Source: Cyanophora paradoxa | Lineage: Eukaryota; Glaucocystophyceae; Cyanophorales; Cyanophoraceae | DNA: 64,000 nt | NCBI GenBank assembly: GCA_004431415.1 | Contig: QPMI01000120.1 | Location: 1-64,000, forward strand | Direction: 5' to 3' | In this document: positions 36,201 to 45,777 of the stretch, piece by piece | Position numbering within the stretch: the stretch's first letter is position 1 | Layout of the letters: the number at the start of each line of letters is the position of its first letter | The notes under the pieces: model-generated | The model's input: the letters and a program-made list of their open reading frames with translations, nothing else | Told to the model about the DNA's origin: nothing | Databases searched by the model: none | Position numbers and translations under genes: made by a program

Positions 36201-37146
36201 GCCGCCGCCGCAGGCGACGCCCGTTCGGCGGGCGCGGACCGCCTCGATGGTCGAGATCGGCCAGCACGCGCCGCCGTCGGGGCCGGAGCCGCCACCCGTT
36301 CGGCGCGCGCGGGCCGCCTCGATGGTCGAGATCGGCCAGCACGTGCACGCGCCGCCGTCGGGGCCGGAGCCGCCACCCGTCCGGCGCGCGCGGACCGCCT
36401 CGATGGTCGAGATCGGCCAGCACGCGCCGCCGTCGGGGCCGGAGCCGCCGCCCGTCCGGCGCGCGCGGGCCGCCTCGATGGTCGAGATCGGCCAGCACGC
36501 GCCGCCGTCGGGGCCGGAGCCGCCGCCCGTCCGGCGCGCGCGGGCCGCCTCGATGGTGGACGTCGCCCTTGCCGCGCCGGCCGCGCCCGCGAGGCCGCCG
36601 GCGCCCCCGCCCGAGCACCTGACGCCCCACGGCATCCGGCAGGGGCGCTCCAACTCCCTCCCGCTCCTCTTCGACCCCGCGCCCCAGCCCGCCCCGCCGC
36701 CCGTCAGCGCCGCCCCCGTGCAGTCCCGGCCGCCGTCGACCGGCGCAGCCGCGGCAGGCGGCGCCCGGGCGCTCGTGCGGCGGTACAGCTTCCTCGGGCC
36801 GGCCTCCCGCTCGAGCTCGGCCTCGGCCTCGGCGCTGGCGCCGGCGTCGAGCGCGCCGCAGCCACGCTCGGAGGCCTCGCTGCCGGAAGCGAGCGGCTCG
36901 CGCCGGCACAGCGTCGTGCAGGCGGTCGTCGTCGACGACCGGCGCGCCGAGCCCGACTCCGGCCGGTCCCAGCCTCCCCCCCGCTCCGTGCCCCTCCTCT
37001 CCCCGCTCTGGGCCGCCGCCGAGGACCCCGCGCCGCCGCCAGCCGGGACGCCGGGAGAGGAGGCGGAGCCTGCTCCGCTTACCGTCCAGACTTCTGCGGC
37101 CGCGGAAGGCCAGACGCCGTTCCCTCATGATCAAGTCATTCTCTAG
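21294..37146 (+). CDS. Giant multi-exon membrane protein: signal peptide, LamG-like domains, GCC2/GCC3 cysteine repeats, ~3 TM segments, phosphosite-repeat tail
   Basis: Receptor-like surface protein; ligand unknown. A leader-like exon (RRLLFYLAAFLLAPSLEG near 21540) splices at about 21639-21693 into GLRFTDRPFAAQSIPLYS. LamG/concanavalin-like jellyroll signatures follow: HLVISWDQNGNIGFYR (22370), YLGGDPQNDFLGGG (22590), RILDWGN (23291), AWSYVVLCW plus SYLNGGLVDSM (23660-23750), LTGATLANLWLWRG (23885). The Cys-rich region from 28080 to 33660 has dozens of ephrin-receptor-like GCC2/GCC3 units (for example CPLNAVASRAGSTACRAC at 29728). Membrane segments lie near 34115-34180 (GALAGAVGGLLLLSGLAM), 34700-34835 (spliced AVATLVAVGLALLA|AAFVIL) and 35965-36040. 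Between TM2 and TM3 is a second ectodomain with NSS and NAT sequons. The last exon (36091-37146) is a cytoplasmic tail of RRARxASMV repeats. Introns mostly run GTGCGC ... CTGAC ... GCAG. The start codon is uncertain: the only upstream in-frame ATG is 21294. Two adjacent genes cannot be wholly excluded. Confidence 0.65.
28110..33660 (+). repeat. GCC2/GCC3 (ephrin-receptor-like) cysteine-rich repeat region
   Basis: Exon after exon encodes ~45-residue units with the pattern C-P-x-G-x-Y ... C-x2-C-x2-G. Examples are QCPAGTYSARGSTSCTPCP (28130), CPLGHYALNGTDNCVLCP (28998), CPAGSYEERPGVCQKCP (29204), CPLNTVAPQLGSATCDAC (30220), CPHNHVSSEDGATLCEAC (30640) and CQPCPAGYQLKPGDETC (33250). PNGPKSEC recurs in at least two units (30510 and 30850), suggesting recent unit duplication. 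Introns tend to interrupt at the boundary between a terminal CxxC-x-G and the next unit. Confidence 0.8.
36208..36560 (+). repeat. Five tandem ~24-residue phosphosite repeats
   Basis: The core VRRARxASMVEIGQH is repeated at 36221, 36299, 36380, 36455 and 36530; the last copy is altered to ASMVDVAL. Units are joined by APPSGPEPPP spacers, and one has an extra VHA. Each serine sits in R-x-R-x-x-S context. Downstream in the same exon are RQGRSNSLPLL (near 36640) and VRRYSFLG (near 36775). Confidence 0.9.
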
Positions 37147-37725
37147 CCCAAACTCTTCTGAACCCGCCGCGCGCTTCGCGTTTTCTCCCTGACACTCCCG
37201 AATCTACACGTGCACCATTTTATGCTCCTCAAAGCCTCTTGCATCATAGTACAGATTTATATCTATGTGTAGCTATCTAAAATGTATCAACTGCGGCAAC
37301 CGGCCGGGGGTATTCGAATTGGAGACCGGGCAAATTAAATTTAAGAGGACTCGATCTGATCGAAGGCCGGCTCCGAACTCTGCGCCTCGATCGCTTGCGA
37401 AGTCGCTCGAGCATGCAGCAATCGATTAATATAAATGGGCCGGGGCCGCCGGGCGCGAGGCGAGCCTCGGAGTGCTAGGAGAAAAGAGGAGATCTAGAGG
37501 AGACTTTGCGAATGCGAAGAAAGGAGACTACGATAGGAGGAGCATACTCTGATCAAGAGAGCTAGGAGCTAAAGGCGCCGGCCGGCTTTGAGAGGAAAAT
37601 TAAGTTGTTTTTTTTGAAGCACTACGGGGGGTGAACCCCTCACGTAGGTAGTATCGATCATTCAATGAATGAGATACGCGATCGATATCTCGATTGATCT
37701 AGAGGCAGTTAAGATTTACTGATCA
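37147..37725. other. AT-richer intergenic spacer
   Basis: 3' flank of the giant receptor gene. It is noticeably AT-richer than the genes (ATATAAATGG, a T8 run near 37610, several GATCGATATCG palindromes near 37680). No coding frame was recognised. Confidence 0.6.
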
Positions 37726-37843
37726 TTAGTCACGTGGCCCCTCCAGCTGGTTCAGCCGCAGCGCCCCGCCCCGCACCGCCTGTGGCTGCCGCAGCGCCGG
37801 CGGCGGCAGCAGCCCCGAGCCCTCGCCCGCCGGCCCCCACTCA

Positions 37844-38250
37844 GTCTTGATCGCAGGCGCCATCATGGCATGCCAGCACTGCGGCGAGTTCAGGCAACGA
37901 AGGACAGGGCGGCCCGGCGGCCGCATCGGCGAAGAGAGGGCCCGTCTCGCAGTAGGCCACGCCGCTCCGTCGCGATCCTCCGTTGGGCACTGCGCCCCGC
38001 CAGGGCTCGCACAGCGCCCGCGCCGCCGCCTAGTCCCTGCTGCGCGCGGTCAGCGGTGGCTAGGAGAAAGACGGCGAAGGGGTCACCCGTGGACGTCGAA
38101 CGGCGGCGGCGGGCGGCGGCGCGAGGAAGTTCAGCGAGGAGCCGCCCTCCGCGAAGAGCGTGCAGCTGCAGGCCTGCGCCTCGTACGCCCACCGCGCGCG
38201 GGCCGCTGGCCCTGGCTCATGATCACCTCAACGAGAAAGCTTCAGCTTGA
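37844..38250 (-). CDS. Possible minus-strand exons of an unidentified Cys-containing protein
   Basis: Two candidate exons are readable. One near 38205-38095 reads AYEAQACSCTLFAEGGSS and LNFLAPPPAAA. After a spacer containing GCTGAC and GCGCAG near 38040, the other reads ALCEPWRGAVPNGG, GVAYCETGPLFADAAAG and PPCPSLPELAAVLACHDG, ending CDQD with a stop near 37844. A competing frame (stop at 37726) covers the same DNA, so frame choice is uncertain. The gene would end the minus-strand series downstream of the dynactin p24-like gene. Confidence 0.3.
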
Positions 38251-38396
38251 TGGCGCCGAGAGTAAAAGGGAGCTGCGGCCGAGGTGGAGAGACGCTGTCG
38301 CAGCCGAAGACGAAAAGGCTGCCGCGCCGCAGTCAGCGCCGAGCATCGGAACTGCGCGGAACGCGGCGCACGAGTGCTCGACCAGCGACCGCCGCG

Positions 38397-39184
38397 CTAC
38401 GTCTTGGGGCCGGCGGCGCCGCCGACGCTCGCCTCCAGGTGCGAGAGGGGGATGTCGACGTGCGCGAACTTCTCAGAGATCGTTCCGGACTGCGAGCGCT
38501 CTCGTGAGCCGCCCGCGCTTGAAAGCGGAGCCGGACGTGGCGCACGATCTCGTTGTAGTTCTTCAGCTGCAGGAAGGCTTCGAGCCGCCCGTCGAGCAGC
38601 GCGGCTGCCTCCTGCTGCTCCGCGCGCATCGCCTCCAGCGGCTTCCAAGTTCAGCCGCTGCGCTATCGCCGGCACGCCTGCGCGGTCGGCGTCAAGTCGG
38701 AGGAAGCGCTAGCGAGGCGCGTGGCGCGATGGGCGCGCGCGCCCTCGAGGCCGCGGGCTTCACGAACTTCTGCAGCTTCGAGGTGGTCTCCACGTGCCCC
38801 GCGGCCTCCCTGAGCATCTCCTCGTTCGCCAGCTGCAGGATGATCGCCGCCTTCGTCTCGCTGTTCAGGAAGCTGAGCTCGAGGTCCGCGTCCAGCGAGA
38901 GCGACGGGTCCAGCTGCGCGTCTGCGGGACGAACGGCGCGTGAGGACGGACCGGAAGGTGCGTGTGCGTGCGAAGTAGGCGCCGCTCGCACATTTGCGAA
39001 AGAAGTCGGCGGCCGCTCGCACATTTGCTTCCTTGGACTCGACGCCCTTGTACATGTACAGCGCCTCGACCTCCGCGATGGCGTCCCGCGCGCTTCGCCC
39101 GTCGATGACGCCCCGCGCGTCGCCCGCCGCGCCGACGGCCGCCTCGAACGCCGCCAGCCGAGCCTCCAGTGCCGCGATGCTCAT
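38397..39184 (-). CDS. DCTN3-like: Dynactin subunit 3 (p24)-like protein
   Basis: Small coiled-coil shoulder subunit of dynactin, the cofactor of cytoplasmic dynein. Start at 39184: MSIAALEARLAAFEAAVG aligns with the family's N-terminal LEARVEELERWVYG pattern, followed by ARDAIAEVEALYMYKG. A GT-AG intron with donor AAAT|GTGCGAGC joins to AQLDPSLSLDADLELSF (near 38920) and ETKAAIILQLANEEMLREAA. After another intron come IAQRLNLEA and, one base out of frame, MRAEQQEAAALLDGRLEA plus FLQLKNYNEI. After a last intron, SGTISEKFAHVDIPLSHLEA matches the family C-terminus; stop near 38397. The one-base frame change near 38640 is either a tiny intron, a sequencing slip or a real lesion. Head to head with the 11-mer membrane protein gene. 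Confidence 0.6.
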
Positions 39185-39521
39185 CGCCTGCTTCGCGGGT
39201 CGTGCGGCCGGTGCCCGGAAGCGATTGTAGCGCGCTGGCACTTGGAGAGGGCTAGCGCGCGCTGGCTGGCCTCGTTTTCGGGCCAGAGAGACCCAGGGGG
39301 GAACGAGCGCCGGGGGGAATGAGCGCTGGGGGGAGTACAGGCGTCACAGAGCCAGTCGACCTACAGAAGCGGCTCTGCGGCCAGCGGCGGCCTCCAGCTG
39401 TGCATTCCTGGCGTACGAGGACCGTCTCGCTGCGCTGGCGCCCTGGGATAGCGGCCTCGCCGCCGGATAGCGCTTCTGGCGTCCGCACGCCGCGGCGCGC
39501 GCCGCAAACATCGGACGAACA
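39185..39521. promoter_or_regulatory. Divergent promoter region (copy 1)
   Basis: A 337-bp spacer between the start codons of the dynactin p24-like gene and the small membrane protein gene. It is conserved almost base for base at 48965-49307, so the duplication carried the whole regulatory interval. No named element was recognised. Confidence 0.4.
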
Positions 39522-40089
39522 ATGGGTGAGCTCCAGTCTTCGTCCGCATTGCTCGCGGACAACTGCGGCGTCGTCGCGCCGTCGCCGCTTTCTTCTGCTC
39601 ACCGCCACTTGCGCAGGGCTCTTCGCCTTCCACGAGGTGGACCTTTCCAAGGTCGACGGTGAAGCCTTAGGGACGGCCGCCATGGGGCGCGCGGCCGAGT
39701 CTCTCGGCCGCGCGGCAGAGAACCTCAGCGATTCCGTCGGCCGCGCGGCAGAGAACCTCAGCGATTCCGTCGGCCGCGCGGCAGAGAACCTCAGCGATTC
39801 CGTCGGCAACACCATTGCCCAATGTGCGCCCGCTCCTTCGCCTCGCAATTCCGCATCCGATCTTCGCCGCAGACACGCCCGGGAAAATCATACTCGGCCT
39901 CGTCCTCATCGTCACCGTTCCCTTCGTTACGATCAGTGCGCCCAAGCCCCCATCCACTTCTCATGAATGCGAAATCAGAAGCGCGCGCGCGCAGAGGTTG
40001 TCGATGCGATCATCAGCGGGGTGAAGGAGCAGAAGCACCGAGTGGCGCACGAGCACGGGGTCGTCCGCGTCCAGCGCGCCGACCAGTAG
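39522..40089 (+). CDS. Small single-pass membrane protein with 11-residue amphipathic repeats, copy 1
   Basis: Family unknown. Four exons fit perfectly: 39522-39525 (ATG G), 39617-39823, 39873-39935 and 39995-40089, together 369 nt for 122 residues. All introns are GT-AG (GTGAGC, GTGCGCCC, GTGCGCCC). The protein starts MGLFAFHEVDLSKVDGEA. It then has three tandem GRAAENLSDSV units (11 residues, 33 bp each), a transmembrane helix KIILGLVLIVTVPFVTI, and a polar tail that begins VVDAIISGVKEQKH and ends VVRVQRADQ. An 11-residue period fits an amphipathic helix lying on a membrane, as in LEA, perilipin or synuclein-type repeats. The family link is inference. A second intact copy lies at 49308-49844. 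Confidence 0.7.
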
Positions 40090-41428
40090 AAACTGATCAT
40101 GACGAGTCGACTTCGTGCCCTACCTTCTTCAGCGGGATTCGATGTACCTGTACAGACGCTTGCAATTGAAATTGATCGACCCTTCTCCACCTGTACAGCT
40201 GCTCGCCCTTCAACGGTTCGCATGCGTTTCGTGCTGCGATGAGCGACGTGCATGCGAACTGCCATTCCAGCCGCCAGGCTGTAGCCGCCCCGGGCCCGGC
40301 CTGCCCTCGCTTCATCGCGGACCTCGCTCGCACAAACTTGAAAGCTACAGTCAACAGAAGAGCTCATGCTGCCAGGCGCCGAGGGCGGGGGCGCAGGGGG
40401 AACGGCGCAGCGGCCCGCCCCGCGCGTCAGCGAGGGTCACGACCTGGAAGCCAGGGCCGAAGCGCATCCGCCTCCCCGGGCCCCACTCGTCCGCTTCGGG
40501 GCCGTCAGCAAGGCCGGAAGGGAGAGGGGGCGGAGCTCGAGGGCACCGCATGCAGTACTAATGATGGTCATGAGAATTGATCATGAAGCCTGGAAAAGAT
40601 CTCGACCTTTAAAATTTTTAACTGCGTTTCGACAAGAATGTTTCATTTGAAATATATTCGCAATACACCATGCCTTCGCCCCGCGAGCCCCGCCGCGCGC
40701 CGCGCCTCCCCCCGCCCGGCGAGCCTCGCCGCCGTCGGCGCCGCCGCCCGCCGCGCCTCCGCCCCGCTCCGCGGGCAGCCGCGCCGCCCGCAGCGCCTCC
40801 ACCCCGCTCCGCGAGCTGCCGCACCGCCCGCCGCGCCCCCGCTCCGCTTCGCGCGCAGTGCCGCCGCCCGCCGCGCCTCCGACCCGCCCGGCGAGCCGCG
40901 CCGCCGCCCGCCGCGCCTTCGCCCCGCCCGGCGAGCCGCGCCGTAGCCCGCAGCCTGGCCGCCGCGGCGCGCCTCCGCTTCGCTCGCCAAGCCGCGCCAC
41001 TGTTGACCGCCGGCGTCCGCTCCGCCTCCGTCCCGCCTGCCCGGCCGAGCCGCGCCGCTGCCCGTTTCGCCTCCGCCCCGCCAATTGCAAGCGAGCTAGC
41101 CGATCCGATCCGGAGCCGCCCGCTGCCAGCGCGCTCGAGCTCCGCCCTGCCCAACGAGCTGCCTCAGTCAAACCGAGCCGGTTCAACGCCCTGCCAACAA
41201 GCTGTCTAGATCTCGGTCAAACGCAGCTGCAGCCGAGCTGGGCCCGCAGCCCGCGGCCGGGGCCGGGAAAGCTGCGCGCGTCGCCCGGCAGTGCATCACG
41301 ACGTGAAGTCGGTGATCATGATCATCGATATATACCAGCAGCGGCTCCGGTCGCTCGGAGCTCGATCGACATCGCGCGCCGAGTCGTAGCCCTCCGCTTT
41401 AATCGGCCTTGGGGAAAGGAGAGGCCCT
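40090..41428. repeat. Spacer ending in a GC-rich minisatellite (C-rich strand)
   Basis: The duplicated segment shared with 48.67-50.17 kb ends near 40418. About 250 bp of unique sequence follows, with a possible minus-strand exon reading MRFGPGFQ near 40470. From about 40670 to 41060 an irregular array repeats CCGCCGCGCCTCCGCCCCGC and GCGAGCCGCGCCGCC modules. This is the reverse complement of the repeat family at 50166-50683. Open frames here on both strands are products of the repeat. Confidence 0.65.
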
Positions 41429-41694
41429 TATATTAGGTCTGTGCCTAGTACGCGCTGCATGCGCGGCCACATGTCGCCGTTGGGCGGCGCGACGGGCGCG
41501 TAGCCCGCGGGGTACTTGAAAAAGATATCGACGACAGGGAAAAGTCTGTCTTGCGAACTGGCCGGCTTGGACGTGACAGAAAATCCGACGCGTACGGGGT
41601 AGCAGCTTACTACAGCAAGGGGGGGAAAGCAGTTGCGCTGCTGATCACGCGCAGCGCTAGCCAGCAGTTGAGCCGACGTTCGGACTGGGGCCTG
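41429..41694 (-). CDS. C-terminal exon of an unidentified protein
   Basis: An open minus-strand exon preceded by GCACCGCGCAG near 41695. It reads APVRTSAQLLASAARDQQ, RNCFPPLAVVSCYPVRVG, FSVTSKPASSQDRLFP, VVDIFFKYPAGYAPVAP and PNGDMWPRMQRVLGTDLI, with TAA at 41429. Codon use and aromatic content look genuine, unlike the neighbouring repeats. No upstream exon was found toward the TPR gene, which starts at 41865 on the other strand, so it may be a gene remnant. The family is not recognised. Confidence 0.4.
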
Positions 41695-41864
41695 CGCGGT
41701 GCCGCACCACGTTCGAATTCAACGCTCCAAGGGCTCCGGATTCTGGTCCTGGTCGACGTCCGGTCAACTTTGGGCGCCGCGCGCGGGCGCTTCTCGGCCT
41801 AGCTTCGAGCTCGCGCCGAGCTCGGAGGCGGCGGCCACATGTACAGCGCTAGCTATAGCTAGCT

Positions 41865-44800
41865 ATGCGGCCTGTGCATATGCCGCACCTGGCGCATCCG
41901 CCGCGGTTGAAGCGCGCGCGGGATGGCGACGCGGGCGGGATCGATATCCGCGAGCTGCAGATGCGTCCTCCACTCCAGGTGCACGCGCCGGGCGCCCGGC
42001 GTCGCCCGGAGGATGGTCTGACGGTCTCGCGTAGCTGCACGAGGCGCTCGAAGCCGCGGCGAATACCATCAACGTGGTTATCTCGGCGCTCACCTCGCTC
42101 CGCATCGTGGACCTTGATTTGGATGTGGCGGTCGGCGCGAAGGCCTCGCTCTCCCCTGCCTCGGAAACGCTCTTGGACTCCGTCACGCCTCACCTCGTCG
42201 CCGCCTCACCCTCGCCGGCCAGGGACACGCCACTGCTGCTCTCGGCACCGCCGCTGGCGCCGTCGCGGCGACTGCGGCCGCTGGCGCTCAATCCGGCAGC
42301 GCTCGCGGCCGAGGGCCCGGTCACTCTATGCGCGACTCAGTGGGCCCTGCCGCCGTACCGCGTCCGGTTCTTCGAAGCCGAGCGTCTCGCGGCCGCGGCC
42401 GCCGCCGCCGCCGAATCCCTCCGCCTCTGCCCGCCCGGCGGTCCCGAGCTGGCCGACAGCCGCTACCGCCTCGCCCGCGCCCTCGCCGACGCGCGCCTCC
42501 TCGGGACGGCCCTCTTTCGCACCCTCTTCGGGCGGACCCGCCTCCGCGGCTACTTCCGCGTCCTGCGCGAGTCCTCCCGCCCCGAAGGCAGCCCCGCGGG
42601 GGCCCGCTTGGCGCGCCGCCCCACCCCGGCCCCCGCCCCGCCCTTCTAGGCTTCTAAGCTTCCATGCGCCCGCCCCGCCCCGCCCCGCCCCGCCCCGCCC
42701 CAACCCGCCCCAACCCGCCCCGCCCCGCCCCGCCCCGCCCCGCCCCGCCCGCCCCGCCCCGCTCCGCCCCGCCCTGCCCCGCCCCGCCCCGCCCCGCCCC
42801 GCCCCTCCCCGCCCCGCCCCGCCCCGCCCCGCCCCGCCCCGCCCCGCCCCGCACCGCCCGCCCGCCCCGCCCCGCCCGCCCCGCCCCGCCCCGCCCCGCC
42901 CTGCCCCGCCCTGCCCCGCCCCGCCCCAACCCGCCCCGCCCCGCCCCGCCCTGCCCCGCCCTGCCCCGCCCCGCCCTCCCCGCCCCGCCCCGCCCCGCCC
43001 CGCCCCGCCCCGCCCCGCCCCGCCCCGCCCCGCCCCGCCCTGCCCCGCCGCGCCCCGCCCCTCCCCGCCCCGCCCCGCCCCAACCCGCCCCGCCCCGCCC
43101 CGCCCCGCCCCGCCCCGCCAGCGAGCGTATCGGCGGCAGGTGCGCGCGATCGTGCGGGCCCTGGCCCAGAGCCTTCTCGAGCCGCTCCATCCCCCCCCGG
43201 ACGCCCCCGCCCCCCCCGGGCCCGGCTGGACCGTGTCGGACGCCGAGGTACCCCCCTCTCCTCGCCCCCTCCCCCTCCCCCGGCCCGCCCATTCAAGCCG
43301 CCTCGCAGATTCTCGTGGACCACAGCTTTGCACTGGCCCGGGTACGTGGCGCGCGCCGGGGGGTGGGGGGGTAATGGGAGGAAGGGGTGAGGGCGAGGCC
43401 GCCCCAACGGGCCGAGCGGCGCGCGGGTACCGTACGCGCAGGCGGCGACATGGGAGGCCCCCAACGCCATGTCGGACCTCTTCGAAATGGAGTGGGATCA
43501 GGCCGCTCAGGTGAGCGCCTCGAGACCCCTTCAGACGCCTTCTTTCGGCTTGGCGAACCAGGCCTAGTCGAATCGCTAGCTAGATAGCTCGCTGCGAAAT
43601 CGCGTCCCGCGCCCCCTCGCCGCCGCATCGTGCCATGGCTGACGCGGGCGCGCGGCGCCGGCGCCGCGCCGGCAGCTGGCGCGGCGAGCGGACGAACTCT
43701 CCCTCCCATTCGCGGCGGATCCCGAGGCGGGGGCGGCCGGGGGCCGGCTGCGCGCGAAGGCCCTGTGCCTTCGGGCGTACCTCTGTGACCAGTTCGGCCG
43801 CTGCCAGGAGGCGCTGGAGGCGGGGTACAGTGCCTTGGCCGAGCTGCGGCGCCGGCAGCTCGCCCCGGGGTCCCTCGAGGCTGAGCTTGTCGCCCGGGTC
43901 GCCATGCTGCATCGTACCCCCCTTCCCTCTCGCCCCCTCCCCCCCCCCCAATCTCTCCCGACCGCTCCCTTCGTTCGCAGTGCGCGAGAACGACTTCGTT
44001 CGCGGCTTCGCGATGGCGGGGGAGGCGTACAGCGCGGGGGGTACCGAGGAGGAAGCGCTCCTCAGCTCTTACCTCCAGCACCGCGCGAACGGTGCCCCTC
44101 GCCCCCCCCCCCCCCCCCCCCCCTTCTCCCCCCGCCGCCCCCGGGCCGCTCCGCCTAGGCCTGCGATCGCTTGCCTGAATCGGGTCGGCGGCGGTACCCC
44201 GCCCCCCCTCGCGCGCGCGCGCGCGTAGCGTGGGCGGCGTTACTGAACAACGAGGTGGAGCGGGGGGTACGGGCCGCCGAGGGCGCCCTCGAGGCGGCGG
44301 GGCGCCTGGGAGAGGCCGGCCGGTCAGCAAAGGCCGCCCTCCCCCCCCCCCCCCCCCCCCCCCCCCCCCGCCGCGCCCGCCCCGCCCGGCCCCGCCTTAG
44401 TCCACGCGCGCGCGCGCAGGCTCCTGCTCCCGTCGGCGCTGCAGGAGCTCGGGCTGGCTTGCGAGGTCGAGGGCAGCTGGCGGCGCATCCTCGGCATCGG
44501 CCGCCGCTTCCTCTCCGCCCTCGACCAGGCGCGTCCCGTCCTGTACATGTCCCGTACCCCCCCCTTCCTAAACCCCCCCCCCCCCCCCCGCAGCTGAAGG
44601 ACCCATCGCTTCCCGTGCTCGACCTGTGTGGACCCTTCGCCTTCATCCGGTGGCTCGTGCGCGTTCTTAGCTAGCTCGTTAGAAGTTCACGTTTGCACAC
44701 ATTCTGTTATAGAAGCTCATCATAGTCTTGGCTTCTCAGAAGCTATAGCTAACATCAGTATTATGCAATCGCAATCGCAGACGTTAACATTTATAGTCTT

Positions 44801-45718
44801 AGAGGGCTAGAAGCTTCCCGCCCCGACCCGCGCCGGCCCGCCCCGCCCCGTCGCGACCCGCCGGGGCGCAGTCGCCTGCAGCCCACCTCGCCGCCACCCG
44901 ATGCATCCTCCTCATGTTCAAGGCGCGCCGAGCTCGCTTGTTGACTTACTCGTGGCCGGCTGATTGTATATATTGCGGTACCCCTGCAGGGCTGGGAGGG
45001 CTTCCAGAGCTTCCCCCTCTACGCCCACGCGCTCGTGTACGCCGGGGAGCTCTACTCAGACGCCGGTGAGCTTAAACTTCTGTTAGCTAGCATCTCGATT
45101 TCATAATAATTCGTCTCCGCTTACGTTTGTAAGGAGCTTCAGCGTATTATAATGCGCCACGTCATTCTTCCATCTTTTATTAGTGTCATCTTGACTCTCA
45201 AGCTTAAGCTTCTCGCGATCGGGCGCTCTTGATCTCATATATATGACTCAGGACGGGACGCGGAGGCAGCGGCGCACCTGCGCGCGGCTGGGGAGGAGTA
45301 CGAACGCCGCTTCCCGCACGTGTACCCCCCCGAGCACCCGCGCTTCGGCCGCCTGCGCGAGGCGCTGCTGGGCCTGCGGCGGGCCCCGAAGGCCCCGCGC
45401 CCTGCCGCCGCCGACGGCGGCGATGGCTCCCAGGAGGACTACGCCCCTACGGAGGGCTCAGAGGCGGCAGCGGCAGCGGCAGCGGCAGCTGCAGCGGCGG
45501 CGGCGGCGGCAGCGGCGGATGAAGGAGCGGACGCCAGTTGTGAAGCGGTGGCAGCGGCGGAGGAGGAGGAGGCGACGCGAGTCGATCGACCGCCCCCGCT
45601 GCACCTCGCCGCCGCCTTTGATGTCCTGGCCGGCAATCGCGAAGCGGCGCGGGTCGACCGGCCGCCCCCGCTGCGTCTCGCCGCCGCCTTCGATTTCATA
45701 GCGAGTTTGTTCACGTGA
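41865..45718 (+). CDS. TPR-like helical repeat protein
   Basis: Start at 41865 (MRPVHMPHLAHPPRLKRA). Exon 1 ends at 41978 (PPLQ) and joins in phase to the exon at 42035 (LHEALEAAANTINVVIS), with CTGAC and TAG at the acceptor. Helical exons follow: YRLARALADARLLGTALF (42465), VRAIVRALAQSLLEPL (43141), EAPNAMSDLFEMEWDQAA (43460), AKALCLRAYLCDQFGRCQ with EALEAGYSALAELRRR (43758-43850), FVRGFAMAGEAYSAGGT (43996), WAALLNNEVERGVRAAEG (44231), SFPLYAHALVYAGELYS (45008), then AAAHLRAAGEEYERRFP (45264). The spacing of small and aromatic residues is TPR-like. The C-terminus is low complexity: alanine run, acidic stretch, two copies of RVDRPPPLxLAAAFD. The partner is unknown. The intron after 42650 is mostly (CCGCCCC)n; others carry long C runs. 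Confidence 0.6.
42664..43120 (+). repeat. (CCGCCCC)n-type satellite inside an intron
   Basis: About 450 bp built almost wholly of CCGCCCCGCC units with rare variants (CAACCCG, CTGCCCCG). All six frames stay open because of the repeat, which explains several long arginine/proline/glycine ORFs here. The G-rich strand is on the template side. Confidence 0.95.
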
Positions 45719-45777
45719 AAAGGCAGTGGAGGGCACTAGTACTATAGCTAGGCGTGCCCACACTCCACTGCCTTTTC
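45717..45777. repeat. Inverted repeat overlapping the TPR gene stop codon
   Basis: The left arm GAAAAGGCAGTGGAGGGCAC (45717-45736) pairs with 45754-45777, whose reverse complement is the same sequence with TGTG inserted. The 17-base loop contains TAGTACTATAGCTA. It could form a 3'-end hairpin. Confidence 0.75.

Noticed and set aside
42326-43470. Several 200-330-residue frames rich in Gly-Arg-Ala or Pro-Arg
   Set aside because: They are the six-frame products of the (CCGCCCC)n satellite; no domain, and the TPR gene runs through here with this tract as an intron.
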